Assembly (NCBI GenBank): GCA_023399455.1
Contig: JAEWPN010000193.1
Coordinates: forward strand, 1-13,472
Origin: Bacillota bacterium
Lineage (GTDB): Bacteria; Bacillota; Clostridia; Lachnospirales; Lachnospiraceae
DNA length: 13,472 nucleotides
Direction: 5' to 3'
Below are positions 6,285 through 13,472 of this stretch, piece by piece. The position numbers and the translations under genes are program-made. The notes below the pieces were generated by a model. The model did no database searches. It saw nothing but the letters and a program-made list of their open reading frames with translations, and was not told the DNA's origin. Positions within the stretch are counted from its first letter, which is position 1. The number at the start of each line of letters is the position of its first letter.

Positions 6285-6310
6285 TTTATAGCGTGCAGTT
6301 ATGCTATAAT
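6281..6310 (+). promoter_or_regulatory. Promoter of the ABC exporter gene
   Basis: TTGATT (6281-6286), 18-bp spacer, TATAAT (6305-6310) with an upstream TG (extended -10). The -35 overlaps the ATPase stop codon at 6282-6284, so the exporter has its own promoter despite the tight 52-bp gap. Confidence 0.75.
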
Positions 6311-6336
6311 GGATTTCGAACGTCAGGAGAAAGAAT

Positions 6337-8097
6337 ATGAATAACAGACAATATAAGACAAACGAATTGCTAAAGAGATTTATTCCTTATTTTAAACCCT
6401 ACAAAAAAACGCTTTTTACGGATTTGTTTTGCGCAGCACTGACTACGGTATGCGAGTTGGTGCTGCCGCTCATCATGAGGTATATTACCAATGAGGGTTT
6501 GTACAATTTGGCCGCTCTGTCGGTGGGGACGATTGGCAGACTGGGACTTTTGTACCTGGTTCTTCGCATCCTGGACTGCATTGCCGCTTATTACATGGCT
6601 AACGCGGGTCATGTGATGGGGGCTAAAATAGAGACGGACATGCGAAGGGACGCCTATATTCATCTACAGAAGCTGTCCGATACCTACTATAATAATACGA
6701 AGGTTGGACAGATCATGGGAAGGATTACTAACGACCTGTTCGACGTGACGGAATTTGCCCATCATTGTCCGGAAGAATTCTTCATTGCGGCGATTAAGAT
6801 AGTTACCTCCTTTATCATACTGGCGGGAATCAACGTACCGCTGACGCTTATTATTTTTATTTTTGTCCCGCTCATGATTGCTGTGTGTATGCCCTTGAAT
6901 TTCAGGATGAGAGGTGCTTTCAGCAAGCAGAGGTACCAGATCGGAGAGCTGAACGCGAGAATTGAGGACAGTTTGCTTGGTCAGAGGGTAGTGAAGGCTT
7001 TTACCGGTGAGGATACCGAAAACGATAAGTTTGCCAAAGACAATGAGGATTTTCTCGATATTAAAAGGAAAATGTACCGCTATATGGCGACCTTTCAGAC
7101 ATCTACGAGAATGTTCGATGGAATCATGTACCTTGCGGTGGTGGTGGCCGGAGGCATCTTTCTGGTGAGGGGGCTGATCGTAGCGGGGGATCTGGTAGCG
7201 TACATGCTTTACGTGACGACGATGATAGCGACCATAAGGCGCATCATCGAATTCGCAGAGCAGTTTCAAAGGGGTATGACAGGCATCGAGCGATTTTTGC
7301 AGATTATGGATGCGGATATCGAGATTTTCGACGAACCGGATGCGAAGGAATTGATACAAACGGAGGGAAATATCGTTTTTGAAAATGTGAGCTTCGAATA
7401 TCCCGATGACCACAACATTGTCTTCGAGAATTTGAATCTTCAAATAGCAAACGGAGAGAAAGTAGCTATTGTAGGTCCCTCGGGGGGAGGAAAGACCACA
7501 CTTTGCAATCTGATTCCCCGTTTTTATGATGTGACAGGCGGCAGGATATCTATAGACGGAGAGGATGTTAAGAACTTTACGTTAAAAAGTCTGAGGAAAA
7601 ATATAGGGATTGTGCAGCAGGATGTATATCTTTTTTCGGGAACAATATTCGAGAACATTGTATATGGAAGACAGGGAGCCGAAAAAGAGGAAGTGACAGA
7701 GGCGGCGAAGAAGGCCGGTGCGCATGAGTTTATCATGGGGCTTAAGGACGGCTATGATACCTACGTAGGCGAGAGGGGAGTGAAGCTCTCGGGAGGACAG
7801 AAACAGAGAATCAGTATCGCCAGAGTATTTTTAAAAAATCCTCCGATCATCATTCTGGATGAGGCCACATCAGCGTTGGATAATGAAAGCGAATTTGCTG
7901 TTGCACAGTCACTTTCACGGCTTTCAGAGGGAAGAACCACCCTTACCATAGCTCATAGGCTTTCCAGTATACGTAATTCCGACAGGATACTTGTGCTGAC
8001 CGAAGCGGGAATCGTGGAAGAAGGAAACCACGATGCGTTGTTGGAAAATAAGGGGATTTATTATCAGTTCTACACGATGGCCAACGAATTGAAATAG
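6337..8097 (+). CDS. ABC-type multidrug/lipid exporter, fused permease-ATPase half transporter (586 aa)
   Basis: A single-chain exporter half: a six-helix type I ABC transmembrane domain (about residues 15-320) followed by an ATPase domain (about 345-586). The ATPase is complete: Walker A GPSGGGKT (380-387), Q-loop IVQQD, signature LSGGQ (484-488), Walker B with Asp508 and catalytic Glu509, D-loop SALD, and H-loop His540. Such proteins (MsbA, Sav1866, YknU/YknV type) act as homo- or heterodimers. The canonical catalytic Glu means this half could work as a homodimer; no second half-transporter is adjacent. The substrate cannot be read from the sequence. The start is supported by AGGAGA about 7 nt upstream. 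It is likely transcribed alone from the promoter at 6281. Confidence 0.92.
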   Translation: MNNRQYKTNELLKRFIPYFKPYKKTLFTDLFCAALTTVCELVLPLIMRYITNEGLYNLAALSVGTIGRLGLLYLVLRILDCIAAYYMANAGHVMGAKIETDMRRDAYIHLQKLSDTYYNNTKVGQIMGRITNDLFDVTEFAHHCPEEFFIAAIKIVTSFIILAGINVPLTLIIFIFVPLMIAVCMPLNFRMRGAFSKQRYQIGELNARIEDSLLGQRVVKAFTGEDTENDKFAKDNEDFLDIKRKMYRYMATFQTSTRMFDGIMYLAVVVAGGIFLVRGLIVAGDLVAYMLYVTTMIATIRRIIEFAEQFQRGMTGIERFLQIMDADIEIFDEPDAKELIQTEGNIVFENVSFEYPDDHNIVFENLNLQIANGEKVAIVGPSGGGKTTLCNLIPRFYDVTGGRISIDGEDVKNFTLKSLRKNIGIVQQDVYLFSGTIFENIVYGRQGAEKEEVTEAAKKAGAHEFIMGLKDGYDTYVGERGVKLSGGQKQRISIARVFLKNPPIIILDEATSALDNESEFAVAQSLSRLSEGRTTLTIAHRLSSIRNSDRILVLTEAGIVEEGNHDALLENKGIYYQFYTMANELK

Positions 8098-8133
8098 TAA
8101 AACATTACGTTTTAGTGATAATTGAAAGTGTAA

Positions 8134-8155
8134 AGCATCGCGTGATGCTCTTTAA
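8134..8155 (+). terminator. Probable terminator after the ABC exporter gene
   Basis: AGCATC (8134-8139) pairs with GATGCT (8144-8149) around a GCGT loop, followed by CTTTAATT. A smaller AT-rich hairpin, TAAAAC/GTTTTA, overlaps the stop codon at 8098-8114. The stem is short and the T-run imperfect, so termination may be partial. Confidence 0.5.
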
Positions 8156-8158
8156 TTC

Positions 8159-8187
8159 TTGATATGGGCCGTCGATTTTTGTATAAT
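8159..8187 (+). promoter_or_regulatory. Promoter of the SDR-like gene/beta-CASP operon
   Basis: TTGATA (8159-8164), exactly 17 bp, TATAAT (8182-8187): a near-consensus sigma-A promoter about 70 nt before the next start codon. Confidence 0.8.
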
Positions 8188-8257
8188 AAAAACAGTTCGA
8201 GGCGCGCTGAACTAATACACTAAGAATAAAAATCCAATAAACAAGGAGACAAGAACC

Positions 8258-8611
8258 ATGCTTCCTAGAAGAACATGTGTGATTGTGGGCGGTGCTAAGG
8301 GTGAAGGGAGCCTTCTTGCGGAAAAATATGCAGGACAAGGATATATCATCGCTTTTATGGACATTGACAAAGAAGCAGGCCGTTCACTGAAAGAAAAAAT
8401 TGAACATGGGCATGGAGGAAATGTGTTTTTCTTCCATGGAGATGCAAACAGCGAGGAAGATTTAGAATTGTTTGCGGGTGCCGTTATCGGGCAGTATAAA
8501 AAGATAGACTGTCTGTACTATCGAAAGGATATTGCGGAAGGAGCGGACCAAATTGAAGAGTTGATGAGCCGTAATTTAAAAAAGGGAGGAACCATAGAGG
8601 CTTATCACTGA
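8258..8611 (+). CDS. Short SDR-like Rossmann-fold protein, lacking the catalytic half (117 aa)
   Basis: The first 90 or so residues look like the nucleotide-binding half of a short-chain dehydrogenase/reductase: a beta strand CVIVGG, the Gly-rich turn GGAKGEG (residues 11-17, matching GxxxGxG with Val in place of the usual Thr), a second strand ending in FMD (acidic, which in SDRs favours NAD over NADP), and an HGDANSEEDL segment equal to the SDR xxDVT strand. The family is normally about 250 residues; here the protein stops at 117, before the Ser and YxxxK catalytic residues. AAGGAG (8243-8248) and a near-consensus promoter indicate it is expressed, so it may be a genuine small NAD(H)-binding protein rather than debris. 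No SDR C-terminal half is seen in the following 71 bp before the hydrolase gene. The function is unknown, but catalysis as a standard SDR is unlikely. Confidence 0.75.
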   Translation: MLPRRTCVIVGGAKGEGSLLAEKYAGQGYIIAFMDIDKEAGRSLKEKIEHGHGGNVFFFHGDANSEEDLELFAGAVIGQYKKIDCLYYRKDIAEGADQIEELMSRNLKKGGTIEAYH

Positions 8612-8682
8612 GCAGTTATTAAGTCATAGATAAAAGGTATTAGGGGAATTGTGTCTGTAAGGCGGACAGAAAGGCGATTTAT

Positions 8683-10284
8683 ATGAAGCTAACATTTATC
8701 GGGGCCGCTCATGAGGTGACGGGAAGTTGTCATCTCGTGGAGGCAAACGGGAAGTATATCCTGATCGACTACGGAATGGAGCAGGGGATTCAGGTATATG
8801 AGAATGCGAAGTTACCGATGGAGGAAGCATTGATCGATTACGTACTGCTGACACATGCCCATGTCGACCACTCGGGAATGCTCCCCGGGTTGTACGCGAA
8901 AGGCTTTAGAGGACAAGTGCTGGCGACTGTGGCCACTACGGATTTATGCAGTATTATGCTGCGCGACTGCGCGCACATACAGATGCAAGAGACGGAGTGG
9001 AAGAACCGCAAAGCGAAGAGGCATTCGGGAGCGGAACCTCACGAGCCGATATATACGATGGCGGATGCAGACGGAATTATCAAACGGCTGGTACCTTGTA
9101 ACTATGACCAAATAATAGAATTATGTGAAGGTATCCATATTCGTTTTACGGATGTGGGTCACCTTTTAGGCTCGGCAAGCATCGAAATATGGATGACCGA
9201 AAATGGCAGTACGAAAAAGATTGTATTTTCCGGCGATTTGGGAAATAAGAATCAACCGCTGATCAAAGATCCGAAACAGACGGAGGAAGCGGATTATGTA
9301 GTAGTAGAATCCACCTACGGAGATAGGATACATTCCGAGACGAGGCCGGATTATGTGGCTGAGCTTGCACAGGTTCTGCAAAGGACATTCGATGCGGGCG
9401 GAAATGTAGTTATACCCTCCTTTGCGGTGGGAAGAACGCAGGAAATGCTTTATTTTCTGCGGCAGATAAAGGCGGAAAAGCGTTTAAAAGGATATCCGAA
9501 TTTCCCGGTCTACGTGGATAGCCCATTGGCCGTGGATGCTACGGAGATTTTCCAGAAGAACGTGAGCAGTTGTTTCGATAAAGAAGCGATGGATTTAGTC
9601 AATCAGGGAATCAACCCGATACGCTTTCCGGGCCTGCATCTGTCAATAACAAGCGACGAATCTAAGGCGATTAACTTCGACAGCACGCCGAAAGTCATTA
9701 TATCGGCATCCGGTATGTGTGAAGCCGGAAGAATAAGGCACCATTTGAAGCACAATCTCTGGCGCTCCGAGTGCACCATATTGTTCGTAGGTTATCAGGC
9801 GAATGGAACGCTTGGAAGGTCATTAGTGGAAGGCGCGGGTGAGGTGCGGCTTTTCGGAGAGACGATTGAGGTTCGCGCGAATATCAGCTTGCTAAAGGGT
9901 ATCAGCGGACATGCAGATAGAGATGGACTGATTGAGTGGATACAAGGCTTTAAGAAAAAGCCGGATAAGGTATTTGTTGTGCACGGAGAAAGCAGTGTTT
10001 GCGATGCTTTCGCAGAAAGTCTGGAAAGGGAGTATGGAATTTTTTCCTATGCCCCTTACAGCGGCACATGTTTTGACCTCCTTACTGGTAAATTAGCTTA
10101 TGAAGCTTCGCCGGTACTTTTAGTTAAGAAGAAGGCGCGCATTGTTTCTGACGTATTTACACGTCTTACGGCGGCAGGTACACGCCTGCTTGCCGTAATT
10201 AAAAAGAATGAGGGCGGCACGAATAAGGATCTGGCACGCTTTGCGGACCAGATTAATTCGCTGTGCGATAAATGGGATAAATAA
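8683..10284 (+). CDS. Beta-CASP metallo-beta-lactamase-fold RNA hydrolase (533 aa)
   Basis: A COG1236/YSH1-like protein combining a metallo-beta-lactamase domain with a beta-CASP insert, the architecture of RNA-processing nucleases such as CPSF-73. Zinc-site residues are present: HAHVDH (58-63), His160 (GHLLGS) and Asp185 (SGDLG). Beta-CASP motifs follow: Glu209 (VVVESTYGDR), the PSFAVGRTQEML segment, SASGMCEAGR, then GHADRDG (His410) and VVHGE (His434). The length equals that of typical bacterial members. The likely activity is endo- or exonucleolytic RNA cleavage in the cytoplasm; the target is unknown. There is no KH domain, unlike archaeal relatives. The 71-bp gap from the SDR-like gene holds no terminator, so the two are probably co-transcribed. 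The ribosome binding site is modest (AAAGG about 10 nt upstream). Confidence 0.9.
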   Translation: MKLTFIGAAHEVTGSCHLVEANGKYILIDYGMEQGIQVYENAKLPMEEALIDYVLLTHAHVDHSGMLPGLYAKGFRGQVLATVATTDLCSIMLRDCAHIQMQETEWKNRKAKRHSGAEPHEPIYTMADADGIIKRLVPCNYDQIIELCEGIHIRFTDVGHLLGSASIEIWMTENGSTKKIVFSGDLGNKNQPLIKDPKQTEEADYVVVESTYGDRIHSETRPDYVAELAQVLQRTFDAGGNVVIPSFAVGRTQEMLYFLRQIKAEKRLKGYPNFPVYVDSPLAVDATEIFQKNVSSCFDKEAMDLVNQGINPIRFPGLHLSITSDESKAINFDSTPKVIISASGMCEAGRIRHHLKHNLWRSECTILFVGYQANGTLGRSLVEGAGEVRLFGETIEVRANISLLKGISGHADRDGLIEWIQGFKKKPDKVFVVHGESSVCDAFAESLEREYGIFSYAPYSGTCFDLLTGKLAYEASPVLLVKKKARIVSDVFTRLTAAGTRLLAVIKKNEGGTNKDLARFADQINSLCDKWDK

Positions 10285-10312
10285 TTTACAGCAGTAATTG
10301 TGAAGGTACAAA
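10285..10312 (+). promoter_or_regulatory. Weak candidate promoter of thyA-folA
   Basis: TTTACA (10285-10290), 16-bp spacer, TACAAA (10307-10312), starting immediately after the hydrolase stop codon. The -35 is good, the -10 poor; read-through from the upstream operon is equally possible. Confidence 0.3.
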
Positions 10313-10354
10313 ACGGTCATAACGAAAGAAAAGATGAGGAGATAATTAGCGAAT

Positions 10355-11203
10355 ATGAGTCTGGCAGATAAAGTATTTATTGATATGTGTAAGGATATAT
10401 TGGAAAACGGAACGAGCACCGAGGGAGAAAAAGTCCGTCCCCGTTGGGAGGATGGAACTCCGGCATATACCGTGAAGAAATTCGGTGTGGTGAACCGCTA
10501 TGATTTATCAAAAGAATTTCCGATTCTGACCCTTCGTAAGACTGCGTTAAAGAGCGCTACGGATGAATTGCTCTGGATTTGGCAGAAAAAGTCGAACAAT
10601 GTGAAGGATCTGCATAGTCATATATGGGATGAGTGGGCGGATAAGGACGGATCAATAGGAAAGGCCTATGGCTATCAGATGAGTGTGAAACATCAATATA
10701 AGGAAGGGATGATGGATCAGATAGACAGGGTTATTTATGATTTGAAGAACAATCCCTTCAGCCGCAGGATTATGACCAATATCTATGTGCATCAGGATTT
10801 GCACGAGATGAATCTATATCCCTGCGCTTATAGCATGACCTTCAACGTGACGCAGAAGAAGGGGGCGGATAAGCTGACTTTGAATGCAGTTCTCAATCAG
10901 CGGTCTCAGGATGTGCTGGCGGCGAATAACTGGAATGTAGTGCAGTATGCGGTGTTAGTTCATATGCTGGCGCAGGTGTGCGATATGGCGGTGGGAGAAC
11001 TTGTTCATGTCATCGCAGATGCTCATATTTATGATAGGCACATACCGATTATCGAGGAGCTGATAAACAGGCAGCCTTATGATGCGCCCGTTTTTACGCT
11101 GAACCCCGATATTAAGGACTTTTATGGATTTACGAGAAACGATGTGAAATTGGAGAATTATGTGACAGGACCGCAGGTGGAAAATATACCGATAGCGATT
11201 TAG
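10355..11203 (+). CDS. thyA: Thymidylate synthase (ThyA, 282 aa)
   Basis: Converts dUMP to dTMP using methylene-tetrahydrofolate, oxidising the folate to dihydrofolate. The catalytic Cys157 lies in LYPCAYSM, where most ThyA proteins have P-P-C-H. Other family landmarks are NNPFSRR, QRSQDV, NWNVVQYA (the Asn that reads the uracil ring) and DAHIYDRH. The IWDEW, KAYGYQ and PCAY segments place it nearer the Bacillus subtilis/phage phi3T type of ThyA than the E. coli type (from memory of those sequences, not a search). Length 282 is normal. The AGGAG at 10337-10341 is 13 nt from the ATG, longer than usual, but no better start is seen. The dihydrofolate reductase gene follows 70 bp later, a common functional pairing because thymidylate synthase oxidises the folate that the reductase regenerates. 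Confidence 0.95.
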   Translation: MSLADKVFIDMCKDILENGTSTEGEKVRPRWEDGTPAYTVKKFGVVNRYDLSKEFPILTLRKTALKSATDELLWIWQKKSNNVKDLHSHIWDEWADKDGSIGKAYGYQMSVKHQYKEGMMDQIDRVIYDLKNNPFSRRIMTNIYVHQDLHEMNLYPCAYSMTFNVTQKKGADKLTLNAVLNQRSQDVLAANNWNVVQYAVLVHMLAQVCDMAVGELVHVIADAHIYDRHIPIIEELINRQPYDAPVFTLNPDIKDFYGFTRNDVKLENYVTGPQVENIPIAI

Positions 11204-11214
11204 TACACTAAGAA

Positions 11215-11242
11215 ATAGATAATAGATAAAGATGATAGATAA
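11215..11242. repeat. Short AT-rich direct repeats between thyA and folA
   Basis: ATAGATAA occurs three times (11215-11222, 11222-11229, 11235-11242) just after the thyA stop. Likely slippage-prone spacer DNA; no function is evident. Confidence 0.6.
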
Positions 11243-11273
11243 TGAAAGATTGAATGGATACGGAGGATGAACT

Positions 11274-11762
11274 GTGAATTTGATAGTTGCGGTAGACAGT
11301 AATTGGGCAATAGGCAATCAAAAGGAATTATTGATCAGAATTCCCAACGACCACAAGCATTTTCGCGAGGAGACGACGGGCAAGGTGGTAGTGTTAGGCA
11401 GGAAGACGCTGGATACTTTTCCTCAGGGAATGCCGCTAAAGAACCGGATCAATATTATTATATCTTCCAATCCCGACTATACGGTGAAGGATGCCGTGGT
11501 AGTGCATGATTTGGAGGAGCTTTTGGAGGAGCTTAAAAAATATAGGAGTGAGGATATCTATATCATCGGCGGCGAAAGCGTTTACCGGCAGATGCTTCCT
11601 TACTGCGATGTAGCGCATGTGACCAAAATCGACCATAGTTATACGGCAGACGCTTATTTTCCTAATCTGGATGAGCTGCCGGAGTGGAAGATTACGGCGG
11701 ACAGTGACGAGCAGACATATTTCGATATTGCATATCAATTCGTTAAATACGAAAAAAGATAA
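11274..11762 (+). CDS. folA: Dihydrofolate reductase (162 aa, GTG start)
   Basis: Reduces dihydrofolate to tetrahydrofolate with NADPH. Visible landmarks: the N-terminal strand IVAVDSNWAIG with the Met20-type loop, IPNDHKHF with acidic Asp26 (equivalent to E. coli Asp27), GRKT (42-45) for NADPH binding, and IIGGESVY (97-104), the family's Gly-Gly turn. The length is typical for bacterial enzymes. It starts at GTG 11274, with GGAGG (11262-11266) 7 nt upstream; no ATG fits. It lies 70 bp after thyA on the same strand with no terminator between, so the two are likely one transcript, and its product recycles the dihydrofolate that ThyA makes. Confidence 0.95.
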   Translation: MNLIVAVDSNWAIGNQKELLIRIPNDHKHFREETTGKVVVLGRKTLDTFPQGMPLKNRINIIISSNPDYTVKDAVVVHDLEELLEELKKYRSEDIYIIGGESVYRQMLPYCDVAHVTKIDHSYTADAYFPNLDELPEWKITADSDEQTYFDIAYQFVKYEKR

Positions 11763-11778
11763 ATGCCGATATGAATTA

Positions 11779-11804
11779 TTGACTTTTACTTAAAAAAGTA
11801 TAAT
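11779..11804 (+). promoter_or_regulatory. Candidate promoter of ilvE
   Basis: TTGACT (11779-11784) and TATAAT (11799-11804) have near-consensus hexamers, but the 14-bp spacer is short; a shifted -10 (TAATAA, 11801-11806) gives 16. No T-box or other long leader fits in the 96 bp between folA and ilvE. Confidence 0.5.
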
Positions 11805-11858
11805 AATGTATAGAAAATGAAAAAGAAACCGGCATTAACAGCTGAAGAGGAGAAGCAC

Positions 11859-12884
11859 ATGGAAAAGAAAAATCTGGATTGGGCAAACATTGATTTTGGT
11901 TATATTGAGACAGATAAAAGATATGTCTCCAATTACAAGGGCGGAGCATGGGATGCCGGCGTCCTGACAGAAGATTCCATGGTCACCATCAGCGAATGTG
12001 CAGGTGTATTGCAGTATGCGCAGACGATATTTGAAGGAATGAAGGCATATACCACGGAGGACGGACGCATTGTTACTTTCCGTCCCGATTTGAACGCGGA
12101 GCGTATGGAGGATTCGGCAAAGAGATTGGAAATGCCTGTTTTCCCGCAGGAGCGTTTTATTGATGCGGTTGTGCAGACCGTTGCGGCGAATAAAGCATAC
12201 GTTCCTCCTTTTGGTTCGGGAGCGACATTATATTTAAGACCTTATATGTTCGGAAGCAATGCGGTAATCGGGGTAAAGCCGGCATGTGAATATCAGTTCA
12301 GAGTGTTCGCTACTCCGGTAGGACCTTATTTTAAAGGCGGGGTGAAGCCTCTGACCATCTGTGTCAGCGATTTTGACCGTGCGGCACCCAACGGCACGGG
12401 ACATATCAAGGCGGGGCTCAACTATGCAATGAGCCTTCATGCTATCGTATCCGCCCATAAGAACGGATTCGATGAAAATATGTATCTGGATGCGGCTACA
12501 AAGACGAAAGTGGAAGAGACCGGCGGCGCCAATTTCTTGTTCGTTACGAAGGATAACAAGGTGGTAACGCCCAAATCTGACAGCATTCTGCCTTCTATTA
12601 CAAGGCGTTCCCTCATGTATGTGGCGAAGGAATATCTGGGATTGGAAGTGGAAGAGCGGGAGGTTTATCTGGAGGAAGTGAAGGATTTCTCGGAGTGCGG
12701 ACTTTGCGGCACTGCGGCGGTTATTTCTCCGGTAGGAAAAATCGTGGATCACGGCAAAGAAATCTGCCTGCCCAGCGGCATGAGCGATATGGGACCCGTT
12801 ACGAAGAAGCTGTTTGAAACCTTGACGGGAATCCAGATGGGTAAGATCGAGGCACCTGAGGGGTGGCTCGTAGAGATAGAGTAA
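11859..12884 (+). CDS. ilvE: Branched-chain amino acid aminotransferase (341 aa)
   Basis: A PLP-dependent class IV aminotransferase that interconverts branched-chain 2-oxo acids and leucine, isoleucine or valine, the last step of their synthesis. Key segments: an N-terminal FGYIETDKRYVS typical of the bacterial BCAT-II-like group, QTIFEGMKAY, HIKAGLNYA with the PLP lysine at residue 184, EETGGANF and CGTAAVISPV. The frame could begin at 11817, but GAGGAG (11847-11852) with 6-nt spacing, the family's usual M-E-K-K start and the position of the predicted promoter support 11859. The length is then 341, normal for the family. It stands alone, with its own promoter and a terminator at 12918-12963, and no other ilv or leu genes are in the window. 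Confidence 0.95.
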   Translation: MEKKNLDWANIDFGYIETDKRYVSNYKGGAWDAGVLTEDSMVTISECAGVLQYAQTIFEGMKAYTTEDGRIVTFRPDLNAERMEDSAKRLEMPVFPQERFIDAVVQTVAANKAYVPPFGSGATLYLRPYMFGSNAVIGVKPACEYQFRVFATPVGPYFKGGVKPLTICVSDFDRAAPNGTGHIKAGLNYAMSLHAIVSAHKNGFDENMYLDAATKTKVEETGGANFLFVTKDNKVVTPKSDSILPSITRRSLMYVAKEYLGLEVEEREVYLEEVKDFSECGLCGTAAVISPVGKIVDHGKEICLPSGMSDMGPVTKKLFETLTGIQMGKIEAPEGWLVEIE

Positions 12885-12917
12885 GGATTCTTGTATACAA
12901 CAAAATAGGTATCTATG

Positions 12918-12963
12918 AGGGCTGTAGAATTAATGTGAGAACGTTAATATGCGGCCTTTTTTG
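12918..12963 (+). terminator. Rho-independent terminator of ilvE
   Basis: An inner stem ATTAATGT/ACGTTAAT (one G-U pair) with a GAGA loop is extended by an imperfect GC-rich outer stem (AGGGC with GCGGCCT), followed by TTTTTT. It begins 33 nt after the ilvE stop. Confidence 0.8.
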
Positions 12964-13058
12964 TGCTATAGGATTGAGGTGTCAAAAGTCACTTTTTAAA
13001 GTGTATAAGTCAATCGGAACAAAACAGAAAGACTCCTGCGCCGGATTCCAATATATAA

Positions 13059-13217
13059 GAAGTTCTAGTTCTCAGTAAATTTGAGCCAGACATAGCAGAA
13101 AACAAATATACAGAGAAAAAACTTCTAAATATTTTCATAGGCGCAGTCATTCTTTTTGTTTTGTTCCTATTGCCTGATAAAGCTCGCAAACTGACTTTTG
13201 GTACCTCGATCCTATAG
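13059..13217 (+). pseudogene. Degraded ORF fragment with one hydrophobic segment
   Basis: Between the ilvE terminator and the PHP gene (about 12964-13382, otherwise no gene seen) one frame is open for 52 codons, 13059 to the TAG at 13215. It encodes a charged stretch then a membrane-like run (LLNIFIGAVILFVLFLLP) and a basic tail, as in a membrane-anchored protein. It has no start codon or ribosome binding site, and the same frame upstream (about 12990-13055) reads polar, protein-like sequence up to a TAA at 13056. This looks like the remnant of a lost gene, but chance is possible in AT-rich DNA. A small hairpin CACTTT/AAAGTG lies upstream near 12990. Confidence 0.25.
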
Positions 13218-13382
13218 AAAAGACCTTGGTTCTGATAATTTATTAAATATCGGGATTAGAAATGCAGGAAAGGGCAAAATGTGGTATTCTTTATATGTAT
13301 CGAAATTAAAAAGCAGGCAATAAAAAGTTACTAATACAGCACACTATACAAAAGACCGGATAAGAAAAGGCAGGAAACTAAA

Positions 13383-13472
13383 GTGAAAAAAATAAAATTA
13401 TTAGAAGAATATCCTTATTTATATGAAACCCACCTGCACACCTCGCAGAGCAGTGCGTGCGCGCATAATACC
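13383..13472 (+). CDS. PHP-domain phosphoesterase, N-terminal 30 residues (cut by window end)
   Basis: The frame starts at GTG 13383, with AGGAA (13372-13376) 6 nt upstream, and stays open to the window end. After a short basic N-terminus it reads YETHLHTSQSSAC, in which H-L-H is the first metal-binding motif of the PHP (polymerase and histidinol phosphatase) superfamily. Typical Clostridia homologues are stand-alone PHP metal-dependent phosphoesterases; the substrate cannot be judged from 30 residues. It could equally be the start of a larger PHP protein. Confidence 0.75.
   Translation, partial: MKKIKLLEEYPYLYETHLHTSQSSACAHNT

Noticed and set aside
6664..7443. 259-aa minus-strand ORF inside the ABC exporter gene
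   Set aside because: Antisense shadow of the exporter; His/Arg-rich composition is typical of reversed coding DNA.
11763..11858. T-box leader upstream of ilvE
   Set aside because: The gap is too short, and no T-box sequence or specifier stem was found.
12863..13078. 71-aa plus-strand ORF overlapping the end of ilvE
   Set aside because: It runs through the ilvE stop and its terminator, lacks a ribosome binding site and shows no protein-like pattern.

Overview
The window reads as chromosomal DNA of a Gram-positive, anaerobic, probably spore-forming Clostridia species, most likely in or near Lachnospiraceae. That placement is an inference from protein flavour (the PMR1/SERCA-like calcium pump, the branched-chain aminotransferase, the beta-CASP hydrolase, the small cupin and ferritin-like proteins), strong AGGAG-type ribosome binding sites, TTGACA/TATAAT promoters and moderate GC content. 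No mobile element, integrase, CRISPR array or phage gene was seen.

Layout. (1) Positions 1-881: the 3' part of a NagZ-like glycoside hydrolase family 3 gene. (2) 950-1140: a compact tRNA-Gly(GCC) unit with its own promoter, a leader hairpin and a terminator. (3) 1177-3284: the most accessory-looking part. Two tandem 148-residue cupin genes on the minus strand, each with a near-identical promoter/leader, are followed by a divergent plus-strand ferritin-like diiron protein. Gene and upstream DNA were duplicated as a unit of about 804 bp. The promoters look like sporulation mother-cell (sigma-E-like) sites, and the duplicated intergenic block holds either a small ORF or a small antisense RNA ending in a hairpin. 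(4) 3396-6284: a promoter, a structured leader with a perfect terminator, and a P-type Ca2+-ATPase. (5) 6281-8097: a separately promoted half-size ABC exporter. (6) 8159-10284: a strong promoter, an unusually short SDR-like Rossmann protein and a beta-CASP metallo-beta-lactamase-fold hydrolase, probably one operon. (7) 10355-11762: thyA then folA, which together make dTMP and regenerate the folate that thymidylate synthase oxidises. (8) 11779-12963: ilvE with its own promoter and terminator. (9) About 410 bp with no intact gene but a degraded-looking membrane segment. (10) 13383 to the end: the start of a PHP-domain phosphoesterase gene.

Most genes are housekeeping. The part most worth following up is 1177-3505: the duplicated cupin units with shared sigma-E-like promoters facing a ferritin-like gene, the conserved intergenic block, and the structured RNA in front of the calcium pump.
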